In this document: positions 46,454-57,861 of the stretch, piece after piece
Layout of the letters: every line of letters starts with the position of its first letter
Numbering within the stretch: the first letter of the stretch is position 1
Origin: Raphanus sativus
Lineage: Eukaryota; Streptophyta; Magnoliopsida; Brassicales; Brassicaceae
Length of the DNA stretch: 64,000 nucleotides
Direction of reading: 5' to 3'
NCBI RefSeq assembly: GCF_000801105.2
Contig: NC_079516.1
Coordinates: forward strand, 13,392,001-13,456,000
Translations under genes and position numbers: made by a program
The notes under the pieces: generated by a model
Database searches by the model: none
What the model was told of the DNA's origin: nothing
What the model saw: the letters and a program-made list of their open reading frames with translations, nothing else

Positions 46454-47150
46454 TGTAAGCTCAAAAATTTGGAGCCTGACGTGCTGGTGCAATGACACAG
46501 AGAGGGTAGTGTGGTTTGACATGGTTCTTTAGAGTATGGCTCGTACATATTCAGGAATGTTGAAGTATGGCGTGTTGCTATTGTGTTCCACATGGACGAT
46601 AATGTGTAACACATCGACGTAGATAGAAGGAACTAAGACATGATGATGTAGAGAGTTCTCATTGGTTGATCTTGTTTGGACGTGATTAATAAAGTAGAAG
46701 ATCTCCAAATCACAAATTGAAATATTTGGTGATGCTGTTTTTTAGAAAAAGATATATTGCACAATTGGAAAGAATTGGTAGATTCAAAAGAAAGTTTAGA
46801 TCTAGGTTTAGGTTAAGCTTTTAACGTTGTATTCTCACATAAACACAAACAGGGGTTTTGGAGTTTCAAAAAGTAAACGATTTGTAGAGGTGATCAACAG
46901 GGGTTGGTTCACTCAAAGGGTAGATTAAGAATTGGTATGTGTCAAGCCATGTGTGGTGTTGAGTAATTCGGATTAGACAAGTCTTTATAAGATATTGTTT
47001 AAGTGATTCTTAATAAAAAGATAGCTGATCTTGAAACCCTTGTGTTCTTATTGGTTACACCTGCTGTACACTTTTCAATTACATTTAATAAACCACATTC
47101 TCTCTGTGTCATTGTACCAGCACGTCATGTTCCATATCCTTGAGCTTACA
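46454..47150. repeat. Inverted repeat of about 60 bp, 0.7-kb unit
   Basis: 'tgtaagctcaaaaatttgg', then 'gacgtgctggtgcaatgaca' (46454..46514), is mirrored at 47093..47150 ('tgtcattgtaccagcacgtc', then 'ccttgagcttaca'), with a few mismatches. This looks like a DNA transposon with terminal repeats. No target duplication was found, and a Stowaway MITE begins 5 bp beyond the right arm. Confidence 0.75.
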
Positions 47151-47155
47151 ATGTA

Positions 47156-47394
47156 CTCCCTCTGTTTCATATTACTTGTCGTTCTAAGTTTATGCACACA
47201 GATTAAGAAAACATTTAATTTTACATATTTTCAAAATAAAAACATTATTACCAATACACCTAATCATATATCAACCAATAGAAAAATAGAATAGAGAATA
47301 TTGTCAATAAATTTTGCACTGAAAACCAAAAACGACACTTATTTTGAAACAAAAAATTTCCGCTAGAACGACAAATAATTCGAAATGGAAGGAG
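47156..47394. mobile_element. Stowaway-type MITE
   Basis: Starts 'ctccctctgtttcatattac' after TA at 47154..47155 and ends 'aattcgaaatggaaggag' near 47394. Body words match the intact parts of the MITE at 13352/16414. Confidence 0.8.
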
Positions 47395-47649
47395 AATATA
47401 TAACATATTAAAAAAAAATCCACCAAATTGCTGGTCCATACGGTCTGCTAGACCAGGCTCGTCCAAGTTAACTTCCGGTGAAACTTCAACATTTTATGGT
47501 GAACCCCGTTAACTATCCAAACTGTTTTAACCCATCAATTGTAGGTCAAACTTCACATCTCCAATAAGACGGTCCCTTTTAACTGTCTCACGAATTTTTG
47601 TTTTATTTTGTCCATGTAACTATTTTTTTTATTTATGACATGCATACTC

Positions 47650-47884
47650 TTTTTTTTTTTGATAATCCAGAGGTTCCCTACTTACTCAGATCATTCCTCT
47701 GGGCCCGGTCAGGCAGCGGTCCACTTCACCCGGGAAAGCTTAACCTGGGCTGAGGACAAGACCCAACACCCAGTACCGCATTTTTTGGTGACAGGAAAGA
47801 GGTAATTCCCCTCCATGAGGTTCGAACCTGTGAGCATGACCATTGGCCCCCAAAATTCTTACCAAATGTGCTACCTCATCCCGT
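47650..47884 (-). mobile_element. tRNA-derived SINE
   Basis: On the minus strand it starts near 47884 with 'acgggatgaggtagcacattt', contains an RNA polymerase III A box (around 47861-47873, 'tagcacatttggt') and a near-perfect B box 'ggttcgaacct' (47818..47828), and ends in an A tail (T run 47650..47660). GC content is far above the surroundings. This fits a Brassicaceae SINE. No clear target duplication was found. It is not a tRNA gene, as the cloverleaf cannot form. Confidence 0.87.
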
Positions 47885-47999
47885 AAAAAAAAAAATATAT
47901 ATGAGTACGTACAAAAAGGGTAATCTAATTAAAGTAAAGACTACAGCTCCTTATGATGATGTAAAGAGTTCTCATTGGTTGACTAACAAAAAGAAATAG

Positions 48000-48480
48000 T
48001 ACAGACTACAGCTCCTTATGAAAGGCTAGAGAGAAACAAGATACTGTACTTTACAAGTTTAGATTATTATGGCTTGGATTTGGCCGTCACGATTCACAAC
48101 TTCTTAATGAGACAAATGGGGTTCACATACATGATACATTACAGGCCCATGAATTAATATTCCAAGAATCCTTATAGGTCATAATTTTCAGGTATATTGA
48201 ATGAGAACTCATTTTCCACCATAAATGGCAGCCATTCTTTAGACACCGTTTCCATGGGCTATGCAGTCTTTTTGACACACGGAAGTTGAATTCATAAATT
48301 TACTTATTTACAGTTTTAAAATGAAAACAAAGAAGAAAATGAATTTCTTTCAGTAGTGTTCATTAACTAAGATAGCATTTATTTCCCAATTATTTCAAAT
48401 CGAAGAAACTTATTTCATTTTATTCCAATAATAATGTGAAATGTAGTAAAGTGTTAAACCCCCTCCCCTAATTCATGGCA
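48000..48480. other. Intergenic stretch, no gene seen
   Basis: Contains only short direct repeats ('gatgatgtaaagagttctcattgg' type, also near 46640; 'ctacagctccttatga' at 47942 and 48005). Confidence 0.5.
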
Positions 48481-48490
48481 ATTTATTTAT

Positions 48491-48640
48491 GAGAAATTTT
48501 TGGGTTCATTCCTATAGTGAACATTTAGGTTCACCCAACCAATAGGATTACGGTATTTCATATGCAGTATCATTTAAAAAGAAAAATAAATATTGTCAAG
48601 TTATTTTATATTTTTAAACTAAAAATATTAACAAAACAAC
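48491..48640. mobile_element. One end of a fold-back Mutator-like MITE
   Basis: 'gaaatttttgggttcattcc' followed by 'ttaggttcacccaaccaa' and 'tatttcatatgcagtatc' matches the left ends of the elements at 11964 and 25200. The opposite end is absent, so it is truncated. Confidence 0.65.
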
Positions 48641-48644
48641 ATTT

Positions 48645-49777
48645 TAACCCGATTGATACTCTGTTAAGAGCTAGGGATGGAGTTGGTCTAACTAAAGTCT
48701 TGAATCTTATGTCACCATGGATCAATCCTATGCTAAACTTCATAGGAGATGGAAAATAACAAAAATTTAAACACAAGGACAAGAAGTAAGACATCCCACT
48801 AGCTCTTCTCATGAAGTCCTTGAAAGGCGTCTTAGTGTAGTTCAAACGAGCTATAGTGCCCATCTAACTCCAAAACGCTCTTGCTTCAATAATCAAATGC
48901 AATATTGCAATGCCTTAAACCCACCGAAAACGGTGGTTCGGTAAAGAAGAAAAAAAATGTTGTATTATACTGCATTTTTGTAACCAAGTCACCTTGGCAT
49001 AGTAATAAATGACTTCTGCTAGAGTTTCCGTTTTGGTTTCTGAGTAGTATTCACTCATGGATATCTTAAGTGGCAAGAAAACCTGAATTTTTGTGAATCT
49101 CGTGGAATTAGTTTTTGAGTCTAGAAAGTGTTTGGGATCCCCGCGAGTATAATACTAACATTTAAATTACAATGTATGTGTAACACGCCCACCCTCCGGT
49201 TAAACCGAATTCACACCATCAACATTATATTTTTTTTCTTTTCCTGTCCTATGCTTCCAAATTGACTATGCAACTTAGGTGTCATTGTAGTATCCGGTTT
49301 CACCTCCAAAACATAAGCTCCACATTGTTTTACCACTAAAACCTTAATTTTGTAATCTTGATGTTACAATCCCATAACATAGAAAAACTGAACCACTCGG
49401 CATTGTTTATTTTTGATAGATGTGGGTATATTTTTTTTCTCTGAAGTTAGACTAAAACTCATCGGGTGTATATTCATAATCTCCTCAGACAAAAGATCAT
49501 GGTAAGTATGAAGATTGTCTCGTTCCACAACGTGAAAGAGTGTGAAAATTGCGTGGTAATGGGTCAAATCTTCTGTGTTGTGAAGATTTGTGTTGGGTAA
49601 CTTGGGTTGAAACCTTCCCAGAGTGATAAAAAAAAATTGTGGTATACTAAAATGCCAAAAGAAAAAAAATTAGGAGTACAAAGATCCTTTAACTTAGTCA
49701 AACAAATTGATCGATGAAAAAATACAATAGACATCATGAAACTTAACGAAATGATCAGTGAACATGACGGAGCCAAC
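48645..49777. other. Intergenic stretch, no gene confirmed
   Basis: An 85-codon minus frame at 48606..48863 (starting MGTIARLNYTKTPFKDF) has fairly coding-like composition but partly overlaps the MITE end, and I do not recognise it. Nothing else is seen. Confidence 0.45.
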
Positions 49778-49785
49778 ACACAGAC

Positions 49786-50345
49786 TAGGCATTGCATTCG
49801 GTCCCGTCGATTTCGGTTTGATTGATTCGGATTTTGGATTTCAGTATTATTCTCATAATATCTGTTTGGTTTTTACTAATTATCGGATTCGGTTTGGTTC
49901 TTTCTAGATCCGGTTCGAATCGGATTGTAACCAATGTATGAAATTATCCAGAAATATATTTCTGTAACTTGAAAATTTGACAAAAAAAATTTCAAAATAT
50001 ATAAAAGTATTCACAAATATAGTTAAAAATGAGTTAAACTATCTAAACTAACTAAAAGATATTCAAAATAACAAATAAAATAAATTACAAAAATATTTAG
50101 AATATTATAATATCTAAATTATCTTCATATAAATAAAAACATTAACATATTTAATTAATTTCGGATAATTTTGGATCTTATTTTGGATTTCGGTTCGGCT
50201 TGGGTTATACCCATACTCCAAAATACTAAGCTCATAAAATTCCGTTCAGATATTTTTATAGTGGTTCGGATTTGGTTTCGACTTTTTCAGTTTGATTTTA
50301 GATAGGTACTTCGAGTTTGGATTGGGGTAAATACGCCCAGACCTA
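49786..50345. mobile_element. Non-autonomous hAT with 8-bp target duplication
   Basis: Ends 'taggcattgcattcgg' and 'acgcccagaccta', flanked by the exact duplication 'acacagac' (49778..49785 and 50346..50353). Same family as 30409..30974, with shared internal order and a similar length of 560 bp. Confidence 0.93.
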
Positions 50346-50353
50346 ACACAGAC

Positions 50354-51756
50354 GATCTCAAACTCTGCTAACCACCCAACCAAACCTTCCCTGTGATTTA
50401 CTGATTTATACGAGATTCTATCAGCTTATGCACATGCCTTATACTGGACCTACTCTCTGTCAAGTGTTTCCCTACATACCTAATATGGACCCCTCATCAA
50501 CATCACCATTGATTTGCGCTGACACCATTCAGATCACACGGCGTATACACACTTTAATGTGTTCTTAACTTCTTTTTTTTTTTACTTAAATGTGTTCTTA
50601 ACTTAAACACAGAAGATCCGTACTCTAGATCTTTGAAGTCTTTCTTCTACGAGCAACGATTGGGTGTTGGAGAAAACGACAAACCGACCACTGACTAAAG
50701 TACGTCGGCCATCAACATTAAGACACGTGAAGTGGGACCTGGTTCTAGCCTCGTGGAATGCAAGTAGCGCATGAGATTAGACACTAACACGTAGGTCCCA
50801 TGCGCAGTCACTCGTAGTTTAGTGGCTTTAACCACGCGACGGCACGGCTCTCTCGTTCTTCTTCCTTACAATTCCCCAAATCTTTATGTTCGCCATCGAA
50901 GAAAAAGTTATCCAAACCTAAGATTGATCGTTCGAGCAATTTTTTAATTAATATTTTAGTATAAATGAATTAATATATAATATTTTAGTATAAATGAATT
51001 AATATTTAATTCACGTAGTTTTCATATTTCAGTTACATAGTTAATACTCTGATGTATTTTCATATTTAATACTCTGATGTGGAATATATAGTTGTTTTTA
51101 TTTGACTCTAATTAAAACTCGATAATATGAGTTTTCCGAAGATAACATCTAATAAGACATCGCCGAGAAGGTCATGGTAGTGGCCGTGCCTTGGCGTCAT
51201 CATGCCTCCAAGAATGAGGCTTTTCCATATATATATGAGGTTTAAGGGCTATCGGGCCAGCTCCACTATTGACAAAAGAAAAACATCTAATAAGACATCG
51301 AGTTTGCATATTGTTTAGTCAAGAGCTATCACAGCTTAACGAAGATCTAAAATATCTACGCTCTGAAGCTGATCAGTGACCACACTCTTAAACGACTCAC
51401 TCTAGTCTGTATAATAATCAAAGAAGCAGAAGACAAGGTTTCGTATGACCAATCAATATATAAATTTATCAGACATATCAACTGAAAAAAAAACCAGAAA
51501 ATTATTATCCTATAAAAATACAAAGATAAGTAAATCGAAGCCAAATTAAAAAACATGCCACCTAAAATTGCAATCGGGGGATAATATTCCCAAAACTTAG
51601 AAACAAGAGGTAAATTTTATTCTTGGTAAATAATTCACAAGCAGTCATATATTATATAATAAATCCAAATTTTAAACCCATAAAGATTAAAAAGAAAACT
51701 TATCAAACTTTACCTTATCTGTATATTTTTAGGTTAAAAAGAAGCTATGAGAAGTT
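50354..51756. other. 3' flank of OBP4, no gene seen
   Basis: A GC-richer stretch at 50500-50900 has G-box-like 'cacgtg' at about 50723-50730, but no coding frame. The remainder is AT-rich. Confidence 0.5.
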
Positions 51757-52641
51757 TTAAGGAAGGTAGAGACCATTCCGATCATCTTGGTGGTTAGAAG
51801 ACCTCCATTGACTTCGACTCCAGTATTCATGATCAACGGTAGTCGTTAGATCAAATAGTGTTTGATCTCCTCCACCACTTCCCCAATCCAACGGTTTATA
51901 TCTCATCTCTGGATCAATCTGAGCCGTTAGATCTCCAAACTGCTGCTGTACAGTATTACCTTCCAACTTCAGATGATCAGCTATACACAGTTGATTTACT
52001 GAACTACCCCCGTATCCAAACGACGTCGGTCCTATCGCCGCCGCCGAAAATCCGCCGACCTCCGAGGAAGCTCCACCGTCTGATGAACCTTGCCCGAGCA
52101 ACCCCGACCATTCTGTCCTGTTTCCGTACAGTTTAAGATTAGGCATGTCGGTGTCTACAAACCCCGAAGGTGCAACCTTCACGGCGGCGGCGGTAGTGGT
52201 GGTGGTGGTGGTGACGGCGGTGGGGACAGTGGAGTTAGAGGCGGTAAGAGAAGAGCTCTCGCTGCTAGTGGATTTCTCCTCGACGTCTTGAGTCGTTGGT
52301 TTGTCGGCGGAGGAGGACGGAGGCTGCTCCTGCTTAGACTTTGAACGTTTGGCTTTCCGGCAACCGCCTCCGACGGGGACGTTACGGAGGACGCCGCCTT
52401 TGGTCCAGTAACGACGGCAGTTCTTGCAGAAGTGTCGAGGCTGAGAGAGATTGTAGTTGTTGTAGTAGCAGAACTTTGTGTTAAGAGAGTTGCAACGAGG
52501 ACACTTGAGAGATTGGTGATGGTTAAGTATATTGTTCTGATGCGCTCTCATCCTCCGATCTCCGCCTCCTCCGCCACCGTAAAACCTCCCTGTACTTCCT
52601 CCTCCGGTCATCGAGTAGTCATGAATATCTTGCATTTTCAA
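51757..52641 (-). CDS. OBP4: Dof zinc-finger transcription factor OBP4 (Dof5.4)
   Basis: A single uninterrupted frame of 294 aa. The Dof domain lies at about residues 45-99 with C47, C50, C72 and C75 (CX2CX21CX2C) and the hallmark segments [19 protein letters not shown] and [16 protein letters not shown], followed by the basic KAKRSKSKQ. The start region [13 protein letters not shown] and [19 protein letters not shown], and the end [17 protein letters not shown]...NGLYLP, match what I recall of Arabidopsis OBP4. The frame opens with MKM; the second Met (codon 3, 52635) gives the MQDIHD start of the relative and is an equally likely start. Dof proteins bind AAAG cores; OBP4 is known as a restraint on cell growth and root hairs in Arabidopsis. 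A (CT)n tract lies in its probable leader. It looks functional. Confidence 0.95.
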   Translation of the reverse strand: MKMQDIHDYSMTGGGSTGRFYGGGGGGDRRMRAHQNNILNHHQSLKCPRCNSLNTKFCYYNNYNLSQPRHFCKNCRRYWTKGGVLRNVPVGGGCRKAKRSKSKQEQPPSSSADKPTTQDVEEKSTSSESSSLTASNSTVPTAVTTTTTTTAAAVKVAPSGFVDTDMPNLKLYGNRTEWSGLLGQGSSDGGASSEVGGFSAAAIGPTSFGYGGSSVNQLCIADHLKLEGNTVQQQFGDLTAQIDPEMRYKPLDWGSGGGDQTLFDLTTTVDHEYWSRSQWRSSNHQDDRNGLYLP

Positions 52642-52693
52642 GGGAGGGGATAAGAAATTTTCTATAATCAGTTTTTTGGTCTACTTATTTTTG

Positions 52694-52695
<2 letters not shown>

Positions 52696-52728
<33 letters not shown>
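52696..52728. repeat. (GA)n microsatellite in the probable OBP4 5' leader
   Basis: About 16 GA dinucleotides (CT on the coding strand), 55-90 bp upstream of the OBP4 start. CT tracts are frequent in plant 5' leaders and core promoters. Confidence 0.9.
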
Positions 52729-52729
<1 letters not shown>

Positions 52730-53317
52730 ATGGGAAAGGCTTCTGAAACTTTGACACCATATCTTTCATATGTCTGAACAGGCAGTTTCTGTTCAACTTT
52801 CGATTTTTGCCCCTCGGATATTTTGTATTTTACAATCTCTTCCTGTTTGTATTAAGAAGTTAGCTCCGAGTCCAAAACCATGGCCCCATCAAATTGCATG
52901 TATATTAATATCTCTTGCATCGAAACGACTGGTTATATTTCGGTTTTGTTTTTTTTTATACAAAGAATCGCATCAAAGGTCCAATGATTGATAAATTAGT
53001 GGTTGTACATCTATTATTTTCACATCAAATCTCAAATTTTCAATAGAATTGTAATGCAATTTTTGGGATATATGCATATATTCTTGAAATGTCAAGTGGT
53101 AAATTTTTTTTACTATCTTTTGGTAAACAAGTGGTACAAATTATTTTTTCAACTATGACATAGTAGGTTGAATAGTTTAATATGTTTTTGTATGATACAA
53201 ACTACATTGTTTCCAGATCTTCTTTTGTTATGGAGAACATATGACCTGTGAGAGGTTAATATCTTATAACGACCAATGAGATACTGTATTTAAACAAACG
53301 ATTATAATCAAGGATCA
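52730..53317. promoter_or_regulatory. Probable OBP4 upstream region
   Basis: AT-rich, non-coding and directly upstream of OBP4 on the minus strand. No specific promoter element can be assigned with confidence. Confidence 0.4.
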
Positions 53318-53326
53318 ATGATTTTT

Positions 53327-54246
53327 GGACAAGACTTGGGTTCACCCCCTATGGTGAACCTTCAAATTCACCACTTCTCTAATAACCAATCAAAGTGCCA
53401 ACTAGATTAATGATTAAAAATATTAAATATTTTTTTCAAAAATCAAAATAATTAAAAAAATAAATAGTGTCAGTTTTAATAATGCTAATATCACTATCTA
53501 ATCCATAAACTCAAACTCTATACCCTAAATCCAAATTTTAAACCCTAAATTCTAAATTATAAACCCAAGCTCTATATCCTAAACCCAAATTCTATATCTT
53601 AAACCCAAACCATAAATCATAAACCCAAAAACCTGAACTCTAAACCCAAACCTATACCCTAAACCCAAATCCTAGACTCTAAACCCAAAACGTAAATACA
53701 AAATCCAAACCCTATACCCTAAATATTTGGATTAATATTGATGTTGTTCTTTTGAAATTTAAGGTTAAGAATTAAATTTTGGATTTAGAGTTCATGGTTT
53801 GGGTTACTGTCTAGGGTTTGGGTTTAGGGTCTACGGTTTGGGTTTAGGGTTTATAGTTTGGTTTTAGAGTATAGGATTTGGGTTTAGGGTCTATGGTTTG
53901 AGTTTACGGTATAATTTTGGGTTTAAAGTTTAGATTTCTTGGTTTATGATTTATGGTTTGGGTTTAGGATTTAAGATTTAGGTTTAGGGTATAGAGTTCG
54001 GGTTTAGGGTATAGAGTTTGGGTTTATAATTTAAAATTTAGGGTTTAGAATTTAGGTTTAAGGTATATAGTTTGAATTTAGGGATTAAATATTGACATTA
54101 GCATTATTAAATATGATATTATTTATTTTTTTAATTATTTTATAATTAATCTAGTTGGCACTTTGATTGGTTATTAGGGAGGTGGTGAATTTGAAGGTTC
54201 ACCATAAGAGGTGAACCCAAGTCTTGGGTGAACCCAAGTCTTATCC
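53327..54246. mobile_element. Mutator-like fold-back MITE with telomere-like arms
   Basis: Exact 9-bp duplication 'atgattttt' (53318..53326 and 54247..54255). Ends 'ggacaagacttgggttcacc' and 'gtgaacccaagtcttatcc' are inverted, and the pairing continues for well over 150 bp on each side. The left arm is a run of 'aaaccctaaacccaaa' units and the right arm a run of 'gggtttagggt' units, so the whole 920 bp can form one long hairpin. The right end carries a partial duplicate of the terminal 16 bp ('gtgaacccaagtcttg'). Confidence 0.95.
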
Positions 54247-54255
54247 ATGATTTTT

Positions 54256-57073
54256 CCAGAAATCTTAAAAATTAATATATAATTAAAATTATCTATATAG
54301 TAATGTGTAAATCTTAGGTGCAATGTTTCTATTTATTCTTAAATCTCGTAGTGATATCGTATAATATGTTAGTAGGGTAAACATGAAATGCAATGGGTTG
54401 ACTAGTGACAAATTGATTTTAATTTGTAGTGCGTCTGAGACATATTCCACGTACGATATAGATCGCACTCATGCAATAAATCATTTCTTACATGTATATA
54501 CACAATCCCACGTGAGGTTTAAACTTGGAATTTGATGATTAAATATGTAATTTACTTTGCGTAAAAATTGAGGTTCTAACTGAAAGTCAGTTAAAATAAT
54601 TTTGGTAAAGTAAAAAGTAGTTTTCACTCAATTATGCTAACATTAGCCCATTCAAAATGTAAATAGTTACTATGGTTTAGAGTAAATGTTTTCGTCTATT
54701 TATATTTGTAGACTAAAATTTTACTATAAACCAGAGTAACTTTTCATCTTGAGTGGGATAATGTTAGCGTAACTTGGTAAAAGTAACTTGGTAAAAAAAA
54801 TAGATATATGGTATTTTTTGGTTGGTTGCATAACAAATCTACACTAATAATAGTGGGCCATGATTTTTTTCGTATTGGGAATGATCTTGGCGTTTGATGA
54901 GGATAAGAAGACACGCGGAAGGGTTGAGAAATGGAAGAGTTGATGTCCACATAAATTGGATTAATGTCGACTTGTCGGCACCCCGCTTTATCTGCTGACT
55001 CAAGAGTCCAGTGGTTCATATTCAGCCACATCACCGAATTCTTCTACAATTACTAAACTATTTGGCATGAGAATGTAAAGTATGTGTACAAATCTGGTAC
55101 TTGCAATCGGCAGTCGCAACTATTTTTGTTTATTCTATCTTTTATACATCTACCCTGCCTACTTTGAACTTTTAGGTATTAGAGCTAAGAAAATATAAAT
55201 TATCAAAGATTTAGTTTTAGATTTTCAAACTAAACTCAGACGTTAATACAAATCAATAATTTGAAAATCTCATAGTATCGAAATTTTATATTAACTACTC
55301 ATTATTTAATCCAAACTTTTTAACTTATTCCTATCAGATATACTTCTGGGAAAATGAGAATTTGAGATCCATATTCATCGTTCACATTAAGAATCTATGA
55401 CTGCGATATAAAACATACATTAGGTTGAAATATCTCATGGTTTTATACAGTGAACATTTGGACGATGTACGAATATTTTCAGAAATGAAATGGACCGCCA
55501 CTCTAAGTGGTTGGGCAGATGTCGGGTGCAGAACAAGAACTGCAAGCACGTACATCTAAAGTGACATGTAATCGTTTGGTCATCGCTCATATGCTGTTAG
55601 TTTTGTTATTACTGGCGTTGACGATGCAAAACGCATATATGAGCAAAATATAGCAATGAACCTTCGAGTTATAGTGTTTATTTGGTTATTATTAAAGACA
55701 TAACAATGAACTACGTGTGTTAAATTGTCTGTTTTGTTGCGACATAATTTATAAATAACAGCAAAAATAGGTAATAACTAGTTTCAAAAAACATAGGTAA
55801 TGACTAATTCATATAGATATTACAACCCTATTCTTTCTAATTTATCGCTATTTTCACGATGATGATAACGGTAGTGAATCACGTGAATAAATTTAGAAGA
55901 AAACAAAAATTTTAAAGGGATAAAACGTTAAAACAAATATATGTTTAAAATTTGTGTATTTATTATGTGAAAAATATTCAATCTTAAAAACCTATTTATA
56001 GTAATTTCAAAATTTGATATTTTTTCTCTTTAAGAAAACTATATATCTCATGAAAAGTATTTTTTATAACTCTACTTCACTCTCTAGATGTCGATGAGTC
56101 TTTCAACACAGAAACTAAATCCAAAAATCTGAATCGATCTGACCAAAAAAAATCTGATATGAGTTAAATCTAACAATTATCTGAATGAATCTTTTATATA
56201 AGTTTGTAGTTTATTTTGATCTTAAATCATACAAATGACATATGAGAAGTAGAAAATTAACTTAGATTGTACCAAAAACAATAAAATTAAACCTCAATAA
56301 AACTGATATAGAACTATTTGACAACAGCCACAATTTTAGGTCCAAACAAATATATTTGAAAAAAAAAAGAATACTGCTATTGGCACACAGGTGTTCTTCG
56401 CTACTAGCTAGTAATTTCACAATCTTCACTACTAAATGAAAAGATCTATTAATCTTCTTAAATCAATATTCGGGTATCTTTTTATTTTGGACAAGATTTT
56501 TTGAATCCGATTTGGATATGAGTTTGGGTATGGATAAAACACCCAGACCCACGTACATACTGACTATTTTTTCATTTAATACAATAAATTCCTAAATTTG
56601 TTAAGCACTGAAAGCTGTAAGAAAATCTTTTAAATGTGTTTGAACAAAAAAAAAATCTTTTAAATGTGTAAAAATGGAAATATCAATAGAATACTATTTT
56701 TGAGACACTACACTCCATGACTCCAATACATATGAAGTGTTTGTTGATCACTCAAATTGAGTGGGAAGGTCACTGTCGAGATCTCAATTCTCAAGGTCCA
56801 GTCGTCGGTTGAGATTGAAACCCTTCTACAAGCCTATGGGTCCCAACTCGTTCAACACATCTGTCACGTAATTCATTGCCTCTGACACAGCCATTTACCG
56901 TCAACATCTCACAGCTCTCATTTTTCGTACTTCCATTAATTATACATACCACACAGATGAGACTGACATCCACTCACACATATACATACATACACTGCCT
57001 GTAGTGTAGCTTTGTGTGTGCGTATGTGTATCCATGTATTGGCTCGATAGTAGATTGTGATATGTTTAATTTG
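54256..57073. other. Intergenic stretch between OBP4 and the small gene, no gene seen
   Basis: Frames at 54744..55034 and 56791..56973 on the minus strand are short and unrecognised. The patch at 56760-57050 is GC-richer and could be part of a transcribed non-coding unit, but nothing shows this. Confidence 0.5.
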
Positions 57074-57075
57074 TA

Positions 57076-57304
57076 CTCCCTCCGTTTCATATTAAATGTC
57101 GTTTTAGAAAAAAATTTTCGTTGCAAAATAAGTGTCGTTTTAAAGTTTCAATGCAAAATTTATCAACTTTATTCTTCATTCTATTTTTCTATTGATTAAA
57201 TTGTATCGGTAATGATGTTTTTATATTGAAAATATACAAAATTAAATATTTTCTTAATCCGTGTGCAGAAGTCTAAAACGACACTTATAATGAAACATAG
57301 GGAG
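57076..57304. mobile_element. Stowaway-type MITE, best-preserved copy in the window
   Basis: 'ctccctccgtttcatattaa' after TA (57074..57075) and 'cttataatgaaacatagggag' before TA (57305..57306); 229 bp, with inverted ends containing 'gtcgtttta' and 'taaaacgac'. Confidence 0.92.
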
Positions 57305-57435
57305 TATTGATTTATAGAAATATACTCTCTCTCTCTCTCTCATCATTTTAGTTTTTTTATTATGTTTCAAAATATGTTATTCTACATTTTTTATTGTAAT
57401 TTTTCTTATTAAATATATTTCTAATCTTTTAAATA

Positions 57436-57728
57436 ACAATAGAAATTTAGTTAAATCATTAATATTTAAGTAACTGTATAAAAATAAATATATATTATTT
57501 AAATCCACGTGAAATATGTGTAATCACACTTTTTAAGTTAAATTAGTTTTAAGTTAGGTTCTATTTAATATTTAAGTTAGGTTAAATTAGGTATTTTTGT
57601 GTGTTAACTAAGTTTTGCACCAAACTAATAAAAAGTGTGATTACACATATTTCACGTGGATTTAAATAATATATATTTATTTTTATACAGTTACTTAAAT
57701 ATTAATGATTTAACTAAATTTCTATTGT
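57436..57728. repeat. Perfect 100-bp inverted repeat with 93-bp spacer
   Basis: Arms 57436..57535 and 57629..57728 are exact reverse complements (for example 'ccacgtgaaatatgtgtaat' on the left and 'attacacatatttcacgtgg' on the right). Parts of the spacer ('gttaactaagttttgcacca') are again mirrored at about 57811-57836, and 'aaattaggtattttt' at about 57846-57860. A transcript would form a near-perfect duplex. Confidence 0.97.
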
Positions 57729-57861
57729 GATATAAAATACCTAATTTAATCTAATAAAATACACAAATAAATTATAAATAGCGTAGTAAAATACATAATA
57801 TAACATGAGTTTGGTGCAAAACTTAGTTAACAAATAATATTTTTTTGAAAAATACCTAATT

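Noticed and set aside
47818..47873. tRNA gene
   Set aside because: Good A and B boxes are present, but no cloverleaf stems or acceptor end; the A tail and length show a tRNA-derived SINE.
48606..48863. 85-codon minus frame as a small gene
   Set aside because: It overlaps the end of a MITE fragment, is not recognised and has no supporting context, although its composition is not clearly non-coding.
54744..55034. 96-codon minus frame
   Set aside because: No domain, no conservation that can be judged and no splice context; likely chance.
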